DNA of 18,933 nt, taken from positions 1 to 18,933 of the forward strand of contig JADHWT010000008.1 of assembly GCA_016783345.1 (NCBI GenBank). The letters run 5' to 3'. The position numbers and the translations under genes are program-made. Below the pieces are notes generated by a model. It saw nothing but the letters and a program-made list of their open reading frames with translations. It made no database searches and was not told the DNA's origin. Origin of the DNA: Candidatus Omnitrophota bacterium (GTDB lineage Bacteria; NPL-UPA2; BS750m-G34). Of the stretch, positions 1 to 5,604 are shown one piece after another (position 1 is the stretch's first letter; every line of letters starts with the position of its first letter).

Positions 1-486
1 GGCCTCTTTAATAGCCACAATATTTTTCAATGAGGAAAGCCTGGCTATAGTCTCCGGCAGCATTGAAATCCCTGTGCGTGAAGGCACATTGTACATGACA
101 ATCGGGATATCTGCTTCTTGAGCGAGCGTGCGGTAGTGCAGGTACTGGCCTTCCGGAGTGGGTTTATTATAATAAGGCGTAATTACAAGGGCAGCACTAG
201 CCCCGCACTTAGCTGCGAATTTCGTAAGGTCCAAAGCCTCTCTTGTTGAATTCGAGCCTGTCCCTGCGATAACAGGGACTCTCCCTTTTACCTCTTCTAC
301 TACCAGGGCTATGACCTCCTTCTGCTCCTCAGAGCTTAAGGTGGCAGCCTCCCCGGTGCATCCGCATGGGGCAATACCATTGGTGCCGTTTTCAATGTGA
401 AATTTTATAAGTTCCTTTATCTTTTTTTTGTCCACCTTTCCATTTTTAAAAGGTGTGACCAGAGCGACAATTGAGCCTTTAAACAT
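1..486 (-). CDS. dapA: 4-hydroxy-tetrahydrodipicolinate synthase, N-terminal part (cut by window edge)
   Basis: DapA condenses pyruvate with aspartate semialdehyde, the first committed step of lysine and diaminopimelate synthesis. The window holds the first 162 codons; the family is usually about 290 residues, so the C-terminal half lies to the left. The N-terminus MFKGSIVALVTPF is typical. Y132 in MYNVP and K160 in VAIKEA match the catalytic Tyr and the Schiff-base Lys (E. coli Y133 and K161). The usual GTTGE motif reads GCTGE (residues 42-46), so the first Thr of the conserved pair is Cys43. The ATG at 484-486 has a strong AAGGAGGAGG ribosome site inside the end of dapF, and the two genes overlap by 8 bp, so they are co-transcribed and probably translationally coupled. 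Identity is secure apart from the usual caution among DapA-family aldolases; the dapF and lysA context decides it. Confidence 0.93.
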   Translation of the reverse strand, partial: MFKGSIVALVTPFKNGKVDKKKIKELIKFHIENGTNGIAPCGCTGEAATLSSEEQKEVIALVVEEVKGRVPVIAGTGSNSTREALDLTKFAAKCGASAALVITPYYNKPTPEGQYLHYRTLAQEADIPIVMYNVPSRTGISMLPETIARLSSLKNIVAIKEA

Positions 487-1306
487 ATGCCTCCTCCTTG
501 ATACTACCATCGCAGACTAAACGCGCATCCCCTTCCAGATAGACATCCTGGAAAACCGGAACTGCTATAGAAGGAGATTTTATCTTTTTAAAATAAATCT
601 TGAGTTCTCCGCCTTTTACCATTACTTTTACCGGTATTTTTTTTATCTTACCAATTAAATTGCTTATTAGGGCTGAGGCAACTGCCCCTGTGCCGCAGGC
701 AAGTGTCTCATCTTCCACTCCCCTCTCATAGGTCCTTAAAAAAATTTTGCGGTTTCTTACGGAAATAAAATCTACATTTGTGCCCCTTGGCATAAATCTT
801 TTATGAAATCTCATTTTTCTGCCTATTTCTTTTACAGAAAAATTTTTTAAATCTTTGACTACAACTACAAGATGCGGCACTCCTGTATTTATAAAATGGC
901 CAGTATATGTATGCCCCTTAATCCTGACAGGGATATTTAACTGAATCTCTTCCGGAGTGGTCATCCCTATTTTGACGCTTTTTTTAGAGACACTGGCTAT
1001 GATTTCACCGGCCTTTGTTTGAAAAATTATATTCTTACGAGCTATCCCGAGTTCATATATAAACCTGGCAAAGGCGCGCGCGCCATTGCCGCACATCTCC
1101 GGCTCACTCCCGTCAGGGTTAAAGATGCGCATGCGGAACCTGCCATTAACCTTATCCAGAAGCAGGACCCCGTCTGCACCTATAGAAAACTTTCTCTGAG
1201 AGATTCTCTTTGCAAATTTACTCTCAGGCCTGGGGATAATATGTCTGCGGTTATCAATGACAATAAAGTCATTCCCGCTCGCACAGAATTTCGCAAATTT
1301 TATCAT
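479..1306 (-). CDS. dapF: diaminopimelate epimerase
   Basis: DapF interconverts LL- and meso-diaminopimelate without a cofactor, using two cysteines as acid/base pair. Both are present: C72 in MCGNGAR and C204 in LACGTGAVAS. The N-terminal FCASGNDFIVID motif and the length of 275 residues fit the family. The gene reads toward dapA, overlaps it by 8 bp and follows lysA in the same direction, so the three form a lysine/meso-DAP set now split by the hipBA block. The ATG at 1304-1306 has no Shine-Dalgarno sequence. It sits only 11 bases after the -10 box of a good promoter, so translation probably starts on a nearly leaderless mRNA. Confidence 0.96.
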   Translation of the reverse strand: MIKFAKFCASGNDFIVIDNRRHIIPRPESKFAKRISQRKFSIGADGVLLLDKVNGRFRMRIFNPDGSEPEMCGNGARAFARFIYELGIARKNIIFQTKAGEIIASVSKKSVKIGMTTPEEIQLNIPVRIKGHTYTGHFINTGVPHLVVVVKDLKNFSVKEIGRKMRFHKRFMPRGTNVDFISVRNRKIFLRTYERGVEDETLACGTGAVASALISNLIGKIKKIPVKVMVKGGELKIYFKKIKSPSIAVPVFQDVYLEGDARLVCDGSIKEEAYV

Positions 1307-1346
1307 GTTTTGATATTATGATATCAATCTTTGCTAAGTCCGTCAA
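1307..1346 (-). promoter_or_regulatory. probable promoter of dapF-dapA
   Basis: On the minus strand TTGACG (1346-1341), a 17-base spacer and TATCAT (1323-1318) form a good sigma70-type promoter. TGA directly before the -10 gives an extended -10. The predicted start near 1311 leaves a leader of about 5 bases before the dapF ATG at 1306. An inverted repeat, TGATAT-CATA-ATATCA (1326-1311), overlaps the -10 and could bind a regulator. Confidence 0.6.
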
Positions 1347-1420
1347 CTATTAAAAAGCTTAGTCCAAAAATGGAGTAAATCTGTATTCCACATATTAATT
1401 GTTATAGGGAAAAAATAATA

Positions 1421-1430
1421 AAATAAATGT
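1421..1430. repeat. left copy of 10-bp direct repeat flanking the hipBA block
   Basis: AAATAAATGT at 1421-1430 is repeated exactly at 3191-3200. The second copy ends on the first base of the lysA stop triplet. The pair brackets the G+C-richer hipBA segment, as a target-site duplication or short recombination site would. The motif is A+T rich, so chance similarity is possible. Confidence 0.4.
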
Positions 1431-1471
1431 ATTCAAAAGAGCAGAAAAAATATCTAGATAACCAGGCAATC

Positions 1472-1497
1472 GAGCGAACGGCGTACCGCCGTTGCTC
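1472..1497. repeat. GC-rich inverted repeat (hairpin) upstream of hipB
   Basis: GAGCgAACGGCG (1472-1483) and CGCCGTTGCTC (1487-1497) pair over 11 bp with one bulged G and a three-base loop, TAC. No T-run follows on either strand, so an intrinsic terminator is unlikely. It lies at the left end of the G+C-richer block and may be an end structure of the inserted element or a remnant of older DNA. Confidence 0.4.
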
Positions 1498-1550
1498 ATC
1501 TTTACGTTCGGCACATAGGGAGATAAGGACAGCTTCCTGAGCCACTAATG

Positions 1551-1564
1551 TTCCCGTTCGGTAA
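1551..1564. promoter_or_regulatory. HipB operator-like site 1
   Basis: TTCCCGTTCGGTAA is close to a perfect palindrome of the form TTnCCG-NN-CGGnAA. It is the most symmetric of three sites whose start-to-start spacing is exactly 49 bp (1551, 1600, 1649). Confidence 0.6.
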
Positions 1565-1599
1565 TGTTTAGATCAAAAAACCTTACGTGCGCCAAAATA

Positions 1600-1613
1600 T
1601 TCCCAAACGGTAA
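1600..1613. promoter_or_regulatory. HipB operator-like site 2
   Basis: TTCCCAAACGGTAA keeps the invariant right half-site CGGTAA. It sits inside a longer A/T-rich symmetric context, AAAATATT on the left and AATATTTT on the right. It lies just upstream of the -35 box of the hipB promoter. Confidence 0.6.
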
Positions 1614-1621
1614 TATTTTGC

Positions 1622-1650
1622 TTGACAGGCACTCCATGGTGTGGTATATT
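1622..1650 (+). promoter_or_regulatory. hipBA promoter
   Basis: TTGACA (1622-1627), a spacer of exactly 17 bases and TATATT (1645-1650) form a near-consensus sigma70-type promoter. The predicted start near 1657 leaves about 7 bases before the hipB ATG at 1664, too short for a Shine-Dalgarno site. Operator 3 overlaps the end of the -10 box and the start point, which fits autorepression by HipB. Confidence 0.75.
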
Positions 1651-1662
1651 CTCAATCGGTAA
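1649..1662. promoter_or_regulatory. HipB operator-like site 3
   Basis: TTCTCAATCGGTAA overlaps the last two bases of the -10 box and runs to two bases before the hipB start codon. Its right half CGGTAA is identical in all three sites; its left half is the most degenerate. A protein bound here would block RNA polymerase. Confidence 0.6.
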
Positions 1663-1663
1663 C

Positions 1664-1903
1664 ATGAATACTAAAAGTCCAGAGCAGCTTGGCGCCACTA
1701 TTCGCGCAAGGCGCAGACAGTTGAAGGTCACCCAGAAGGATCTGGCGATGACCTGTGGTACGGGTCTGCGCTTCATTATTGATCTTGAGAAAGGCAAGCC
1801 AACCTGCCAAATCGGAAAAATCCTACAGGTTCTCCAAGCCCTGGGGCTCAAACTCCAAATCTCTAGCCCTGGCGCTGACACTGGCCAAGGCGAGAAGTCA
1901 TGA
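1664..1903 (+). CDS. hipB: HipB-type antitoxin, XRE-family helix-turn-helix repressor
   Basis: This 79-residue protein has a compact Cro/C1 (XRE) helix-turn-helix at roughly residues 8-62: LGATIRARRRQLKVTQKDLA, then a recognition region around CGTGLRFIIDLEKGKP and a helix ILQVLQALGLKLQI. That is the standard shape of HipB antitoxins. HipB neutralises HipA by binding it and represses the operon. I chose the ATG at 1664 because it follows the promoter directly; an upstream reading from TTG at 1622 would start inside the -35 box. The ATG of hipA overlaps the end of this gene in an ATGA arrangement (1900-1903), typical of translationally coupled hipBA. The G+C-rich wording differs from the neighbouring lysine genes and suggests transfer. 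Confidence 0.9.
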   Translation: MNTKSPEQLGATIRARRRQLKVTQKDLAMTCGTGLRFIIDLEKGKPTCQIGKILQVLQALGLKLQISSPGADTGQGEKS

Positions 1904-3156
1904 ATAACTTGATCGTTTATCTGAATGCCGAGAGAGTCGGAAGCCTCGAACAAGACGATAGTGGCTTGCTGCAGTTCTCCTATGATCAGACATGGCTTGA
2001 AAAGCCGAGTGCCATGCCCCTCTCCCGTTCACTGCCTCTCCAAAGCGAGGTATTCTCGGGGAAAAAGGCCAGGCCTTTCTTTGCCGGCATACTACCTGAA
2101 GAGGGACCACGAAAAAAGATAGCAGAGATCCTCGGGATCAGTGACACCAATGACTTTGCAATGCTAGAGAGGATAGGAGGCGAGTGCGCTGGCGCTGTCA
2201 GCCTGCTTCCTGAAGGCGTTGCTCCGACAAATCCGAAAAATATCCAGCACCGCGAACTGACCGAACCGGAGTTACGACAACTCATAGCCGAGTTACCCAG
2301 TCGTCCCTTAATGGTTGGTACGGATGGACTGCGACTCTCACTCGCCGGTGCGCAGGACAAATTGCCCGTTATCGTTCATAACAACGGAATATGTCTCCCT
2401 TTTGGCGATACTCCCAGCACCCACATACTGAAACCGGAGCCAGATCGTTTTCCGGGACTGGCCACCAACGAGATTTTCTGCATGACTCTAGCGCAGGCTG
2501 TTGGCTTGAACGCGCCCAATACGGAATACCGTCCGATCGGAAAGAAACCGTGCATTCTAGTTCAAAGATATGATCGAGCGACTGATGAAGACGGCAGTAC
2601 AACCCGACTCCACCAAGAGGACTTCTGCCAAGCACTGGGATTCCCGCCGGAGCGAAAGTACCAGGCAGAGGGAGGCCCGATACTTAGCGACTGCATTTCG
2701 CTGCTTCGGGACTGGTCCACTGCACCCGCTCTTGATATTCCCAGCTTTATCAACGGTCTGATCTTCAATGTGTTGATCGGCAACACCGATGCTCACGGCA
2801 AGAACTACTCGTTATTGTATTCTGGTGGCGAACGAAGGCTATCTCCCTATTATGATCTTATCTCCACTCTTGCCTGGCCCGATATCTCCAAGAATCTTGC
2901 GATGAAGATTGGTGGATGCGAATCAGTCAACGCGTTCACGATTGGTGACTGGAAGAAGATGGCAAAGAAGACCGGTCTTGGTTGGCCGATGATACGAGAA
3001 CGAATGACGAAAAGCTGCCGCAGTATTTTGAACGAGCTTGGCGAGGTCCAAGCGCAGACCATAGAATACAGTGAATCTATGGTCACACTACTCTACGAAA
3101 CCATAGGAGACCGAGTGGCCAGGATGCTCAAAGCTCTTTCCAAACAAGAGTATTAG
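1900..3156 (+). CDS. hipA: HipA-family serine/threonine kinase toxin
   Basis: The 418 residues match full-length HipA (E. coli 440). HipA kinases phosphorylate a tRNA-charging enzyme (GltX in E. coli) and cause growth arrest or persistence. An N-terminal HipA_N-like region (about 1-105) precedes the kinase fold. Conserved positions are visible: the Gly-rich loop SLAGAQDK with S147 matching the E. coli autophosphorylation Ser150; K178 in ILKPE, the ATP lysine; D297 in GNTDAHGKN, the catalytic Asp; and D319 in LSPYYDL, the metal Asp. All key residues are intact, so an active kinase is expected. The gene overlaps hipB by 4 bp and ends 43 bp from the convergent lysA stop. The target in this organism cannot be inferred. 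Confidence 0.94.
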   Translation: MNNLIVYLNAERVGSLEQDDSGLLQFSYDQTWLEKPSAMPLSRSLPLQSEVFSGKKARPFFAGILPEEGPRKKIAEILGISDTNDFAMLERIGGECAGAVSLLPEGVAPTNPKNIQHRELTEPELRQLIAELPSRPLMVGTDGLRLSLAGAQDKLPVIVHNNGICLPFGDTPSTHILKPEPDRFPGLATNEIFCMTLAQAVGLNAPNTEYRPIGKKPCILVQRYDRATDEDGSTTRLHQEDFCQALGFPPERKYQAEGGPILSDCISLLRDWSTAPALDIPSFINGLIFNVLIGNTDAHGKNYSLLYSGGERRLSPYYDLISTLAWPDISKNLAMKIGGCESVNAFTIGDWKKMAKKTGLGWPMIRERMTKSCRSILNELGEVQAQTIEYSESMVTLLYETIGDRVARMLKALSKQEY

Positions 3157-3190
3157 CCGAACCAACGGATTCAGCCGATCCGCCTTCCTG

Positions 3191-3200
3191 AAATAAATGT
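3191..3200. repeat. right copy of 10-bp direct repeat flanking the hipBA block
   Basis: AAATAAATGT, identical to 1421-1430. It touches the lysA stop codon, so removing one copy plus the intervening 1.76 kb would leave lysA and dapF about 124 bp apart in the same direction, a natural operon-like spacing. Confidence 0.4.
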
Positions 3201-4441
3201 TAAAGCTCGCCTCTGATTAGATCCTTATAGGTCTCGCGTTTTCTTACTATCTTGAAACTACTGCCATTGACCAGGACCTCAGGCACACGAGGACGGGAAT
3301 TGTAGTTTGAGGACATGGTAAAACCGTATGCACCGGCACTCATTACAGCGATTATATCACCTGCCTTTAGCTCTTCTATTAAACGGGCCTTAGCTAAAAA
3401 ATCACCGGATTCACAAATTGGGCCAACGACATCTACTCTCTCCCTTTTTCCTTTTTTGCTTATAAGGGGCCTAATCTCATGATGCGCATTGTATAATGAC
3501 GGCCGGATGAGGTCATTCATACCGCTATCTACAACTACAAATTTCTTACCCCAGCTTTCTTTAATATAGATGACCCTGGTTAGAAGAATACCTGAGTTAC
3601 CGGCAATAAACCGTCCCGGCTCTAAGATAAGTTTTGCGTTAAGGCCCTTCATGAGCGGTAAAATCTTTCTGCTGAAATTTTGAGGGGTTGCGGGCGTTTC
3701 TTTATTGTAGACAATGCCCATGCCCCCGCCTATATTCAAAAACTCAATAGATATCCCCCGGGGTTCAAGGTCTTTTTTTATAAATGGAATAATTTTTTTT
3801 AGGGCCTTCTGATATGCACTAATTTCAATAATCTGGGAGCCAATATGACAATGAATACCGGCTATATGGACACCGGGCCATTTAATCCTGTCAGAGAAAA
3901 TCTCCCGCGCCAGGGGAATAGAGATACCAAATTTTGTCTCTTTCTTACCGGTTACAAGATAGCTATGTGTATGCGGCTCTATGTCCGGATTTATGCGGAT
4001 ACATACCCTTGGGGCTTTGCCTAAAGAAAGGGCTACTTCATTTATGAGCGACAACTCCGGCAGGGATTCAACATTAAATAGCAGGATACCTTTTCTTATG
4101 GCATAGGCAATCTCATCCTCGGTTTTTCCCACGCCGGCATAGACTATTTTTTCGGGTCTTATCCCCGCGCAAAGAGCCCGATAGAGTTCGCCGCCGGAGA
4201 CAATATCCGCCCCAGCGCCCCATCCTGCTAAGAGTCGTAAAATAGAAAGGCTGCTGTTGGCCTTTAGGGAATAACAGATTAAATGGGGCTTCTTTCTAAA
4301 TGCCTTATCTAATTTAGAGAAGTGATCGTAGAAACTCTTCCGACTATATACATACGCAGGGGTCCCTGCCTTTTTAGCCAGGTCTACCAGCCGGACATCT
4401 TCGGCATATAGATACTTGTGGCGGTAGTTAAAGTCGTGCAT
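3200..4441 (-). CDS. lysA: diaminopimelate decarboxylase
   Basis: LysA is the PLP enzyme that converts meso-diaminopimelate to lysine, the last step of the pathway. From the ATG at 4441 the product has 413 residues, the normal length. The barrel carries the PLP lysine K60 in CYSLKANSS. Further motifs are CHIGSQ, the phosphate-binding glycines in NIGGGMGI, EPGRF, and the active-site CESGD near the C-terminal domain. The start is chosen between two ATGs. The one at 4459 lies inside the predicted promoter, just before the -10 box, whereas the one at 4441 begins eight bases after it and gives the usual N-terminus MHDF. No Shine-Dalgarno site precedes either, so a nearly leaderless message is likely. 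Confidence 0.95.
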   Translation of the reverse strand: MHDFNYRHKYLYAEDVRLVDLAKKAGTPAYVYSRKSFYDHFSKLDKAFRKKPHLICYSLKANSSLSILRLLAGWGAGADIVSGGELYRALCAGIRPEKIVYAGVGKTEDEIAYAIRKGILLFNVESLPELSLINEVALSLGKAPRVCIRINPDIEPHTHSYLVTGKKETKFGISIPLAREIFSDRIKWPGVHIAGIHCHIGSQIIEISAYQKALKKIIPFIKKDLEPRGISIEFLNIGGGMGIVYNKETPATPQNFSRKILPLMKGLNAKLILEPGRFIAGNSGILLTRVIYIKESWGKKFVVVDSGMNDLIRPSLYNAHHEIRPLISKKGKRERVDVVGPICESGDFLAKARLIEELKAGDIIAVMSAGAYGFTMSSNYNSRPRVPEVLVNGSSFKIVRKRETYKDLIRGEL

Positions 4442-4478
4442 AATATATAATGATATCATAATTTGAAATTGACTTCAA
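4442..4478 (-). promoter_or_regulatory. probable lysA promoter
   Basis: On the minus strand TTGAAG (4478-4473), a 17-base spacer and TATCAT (4455-4450) are present, with TGA before the -10 (extended -10), the same TGATATCAT core as at dapF. An A-rich tract upstream (4481-4505 read on the minus strand) could act as an UP element. Only 8 bases separate the -10 from the ATG at 4441, giving a leader of about 2 bases. Confidence 0.5.
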
Positions 4479-4508
4479 TTTTAATTTATCTTTTTTTTCT
4501 TTTTCCTA

Positions 4509-4537
4509 TTGACAGGGTGGCGCCTATAAGTTATGAT
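4509..4537 (+). promoter_or_regulatory. promoter of the sugar cassette (Gfo/Idh-ROK-TIM barrel)
   Basis: TTGACA (4509-4514), a 17-base spacer and TATGAT (4532-4537) form a near-consensus promoter. It is divergent from the lysA promoter, with the two -35 boxes only about 30 bp apart and a T/A tract between them. The start near 4544 leaves a 28-base leader with a strong AAGGAGGG ribosome site (4561-4568). Confidence 0.75.
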
Positions 4538-4562
4538 AGTAACATATGTGTTACTATCATAA
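4531..4562. promoter_or_regulatory. palindromic operator over the -10 box and start site
   Basis: TTATGATAGTAACA (4531-4544) and TGTTACTATCATAA (4549-4562) are perfect 14-bp arms around a four-base centre. The palindrome covers the -10 box and the transcript start and stops just before the ribosome site. The left arm is mostly upstream of the predicted start, so an RNA hairpin would not form and a protein-binding DNA site is the better reading. The ROK repressor two genes on is the obvious candidate ligand. Confidence 0.7.
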
Positions 4563-4571
4563 GGAGGGCAT

Positions 4572-5585
4572 ATGAAAAGGGTAGCAATAGTAGGGCTGGG
4601 GTTTATGGGGAAGATGCATTACGATATATACAGCGAACGCAAGGACGTGGAAGTCTATGCCATTGCCGAGCAGGATGAAAAGAAACGAAAAGGTGACTGG
4701 TCATCAATAGCCGGAAATATTGAAGGTAATAAAGCCGCGGCAGCTGATATCAAAAGAATAAAGATGGTCCCTGATTATCGAGAGCTGCTCGGTGACAAAA
4801 ACATAGATTGGGTGGATATCTGCATCCCCACTTTCATGCACAAGAAGGCAGCATCTGATTTCCTGAAGGCAGGCTACAATGTGCTGGTTGAAAAACCACT
4901 CTGCCCCACTGTAAAAGACGCCAAAGACCTTCTCTCTCTTAAAAACAAAAGCAAGGGCATATTTATGGTTGCCCAGTGCATACGCTTCTGGCCGGGCTGG
5001 GCATTGGCAGCAGAGGCTGTAAGAAAGAAGACATACGGCAAAGTCATACACGCCTCTTTCAAGCGTGTAAGCCCGCCTGTAATGGGATGGAACAAATGGT
5101 TTAGAGACCCAAAAAAATCCGGCGGAGCAATTATGGACCTCCATATCCACGATGTTGACTTTATCCGCTGGGTCTTTGGCAGGCCAAAAAAAATAATGGC
5201 CTGCGGAAGAAAAGAAATGGCAGGTATTACCCACATATATGCCACTTATCTCTATAAAAACTTTAATGTATGTGCTGAGGGCGGATGGGATCTAGCCCCA
5301 ACGTATCCTTTTAATATGTATTTCTGCATCGTATGCGAAAAGGCAACGCTTGAATACGATTTTTCCAAAACACCGATTTTTACTGTCTATATGAATGACG
5401 GGCAAAAGATTGTTCCAAAAATTAAGACAACCACGGGCTGGCATGAGGAAATCGATTATTTTATCTCTCTTATAAAGGGAGGGGGGAAACAGACCTTTGT
5501 CAAAGACCAGGAAATCATCGATACGCTGGATATAATATTCAAAGAAAAAAGATCTATGAGTACTGGCAAGCCCGTAACCTTCTAA
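4572..5585 (+). CDS. Gfo/Idh/MocA-family NAD(P)-dependent oxidoreductase
   Basis: This family of cytosolic dehydrogenases oxidises or reduces hydroxyl groups of sugars, polyols such as inositol, and their derivatives. An N-terminal Rossmann domain shows VGLGFMGKMH (residues 7-16), and the hallmark EKP reads VEKPL with K108. The C-terminal alpha/beta domain has GGAIMDLHIHDVDFIRW, with D189, H193 and D194 in the catalytic positions. The 337-residue length is normal. It is the first gene of a three-gene unit and follows a consensus promoter and a strong AAGGAGGG site. The ROK regulator and the isomerase-like protein downstream point to use of a specific sugar or polyol. The substrate cannot be read from the sequence. 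Confidence 0.88.
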   Translation: MKRVAIVGLGFMGKMHYDIYSERKDVEVYAIAEQDEKKRKGDWSSIAGNIEGNKAAAADIKRIKMVPDYRELLGDKNIDWVDICIPTFMHKKAASDFLKAGYNVLVEKPLCPTVKDAKDLLSLKNKSKGIFMVAQCIRFWPGWALAAEAVRKKTYGKVIHASFKRVSPPVMGWNKWFRDPKKSGGAIMDLHIHDVDFIRWVFGRPKKIMACGRKEMAGITHIYATYLYKNFNVCAEGGWDLAPTYPFNMYFCIVCEKATLEYDFSKTPIFTVYMNDGQKIVPKIKTTTGWHEEIDYFISLIKGGGKQTFVKDQEIIDTLDIIFKEKRSMSTGKPVTF

Positions 5586-5604
5586 ATAATCCCTGGCTAA
5601 TCTC

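Larger units (their letters stand above)
1307..1663. other. intergenic region between dapF and hipB
   Basis: This 357-bp gap has two parts. Positions 1307 to about 1460 are A+T rich like the host genome and carry the dapF promoter plus the left copy of a 10-bp direct repeat. From about 1461 the composition shifts to more G+C, in step with the hipBA genes. That part holds a GC-rich hairpin (1472-1497), three operator-like sites and the hipB promoter. I find no convincing coding sequence here: the short open stretches contain stops and have no start with a ribosome site. Confidence 0.6.

Noticed and set aside
1019..1321. Plus-strand open frame antisense to dapF
   Set aside because: It lies opposite dapF, which has full catalytic motifs. 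It has no ribosome site and its translation resembles no domain.
1461..1560. Integron attC site or gene remnant upstream of hipB
   Set aside because: I looked for RYYYAAC/GTTRRRY core sites and found no proper pair. Translated frames give only short stretches broken by stops.
1622..1663. Upstream TTG start for hipB adding 14 residues
   Set aside because: The TTG is the first part of the -35 box. The ATG at 1664 follows the promoter and gives a normal HipB N-terminus.
1573..1953. Minus-strand open frame across the hipB gene
   Set aside because: It is a shadow of hipB and its operators, with no start context. HipB on the plus strand explains the region.
3157..3199. Intrinsic terminator between convergent hipA and lysA
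   Set aside because: Only a weak 5-bp stem (CGGAT/ATCCG) is present and no T-run follows on either strand.
4442..4480. Lysine riboswitch or T-box before lysA
   Set aside because: The leader predicted from the promoter is only a few bases, and the gap to the divergent promoter is too short for either element.
4531..4562. Palindrome as an RNA attenuator or riboswitch
   Set aside because: The predicted transcript begins near 4544, so the left arm is not transcribed. A DNA operator fits better.
4463..4678. Small plus-strand ORF before the Gfo/Idh gene
   Set aside because: It spans the promoter, operator and ribosome site of the oxidoreductase and overlaps its start in another frame.
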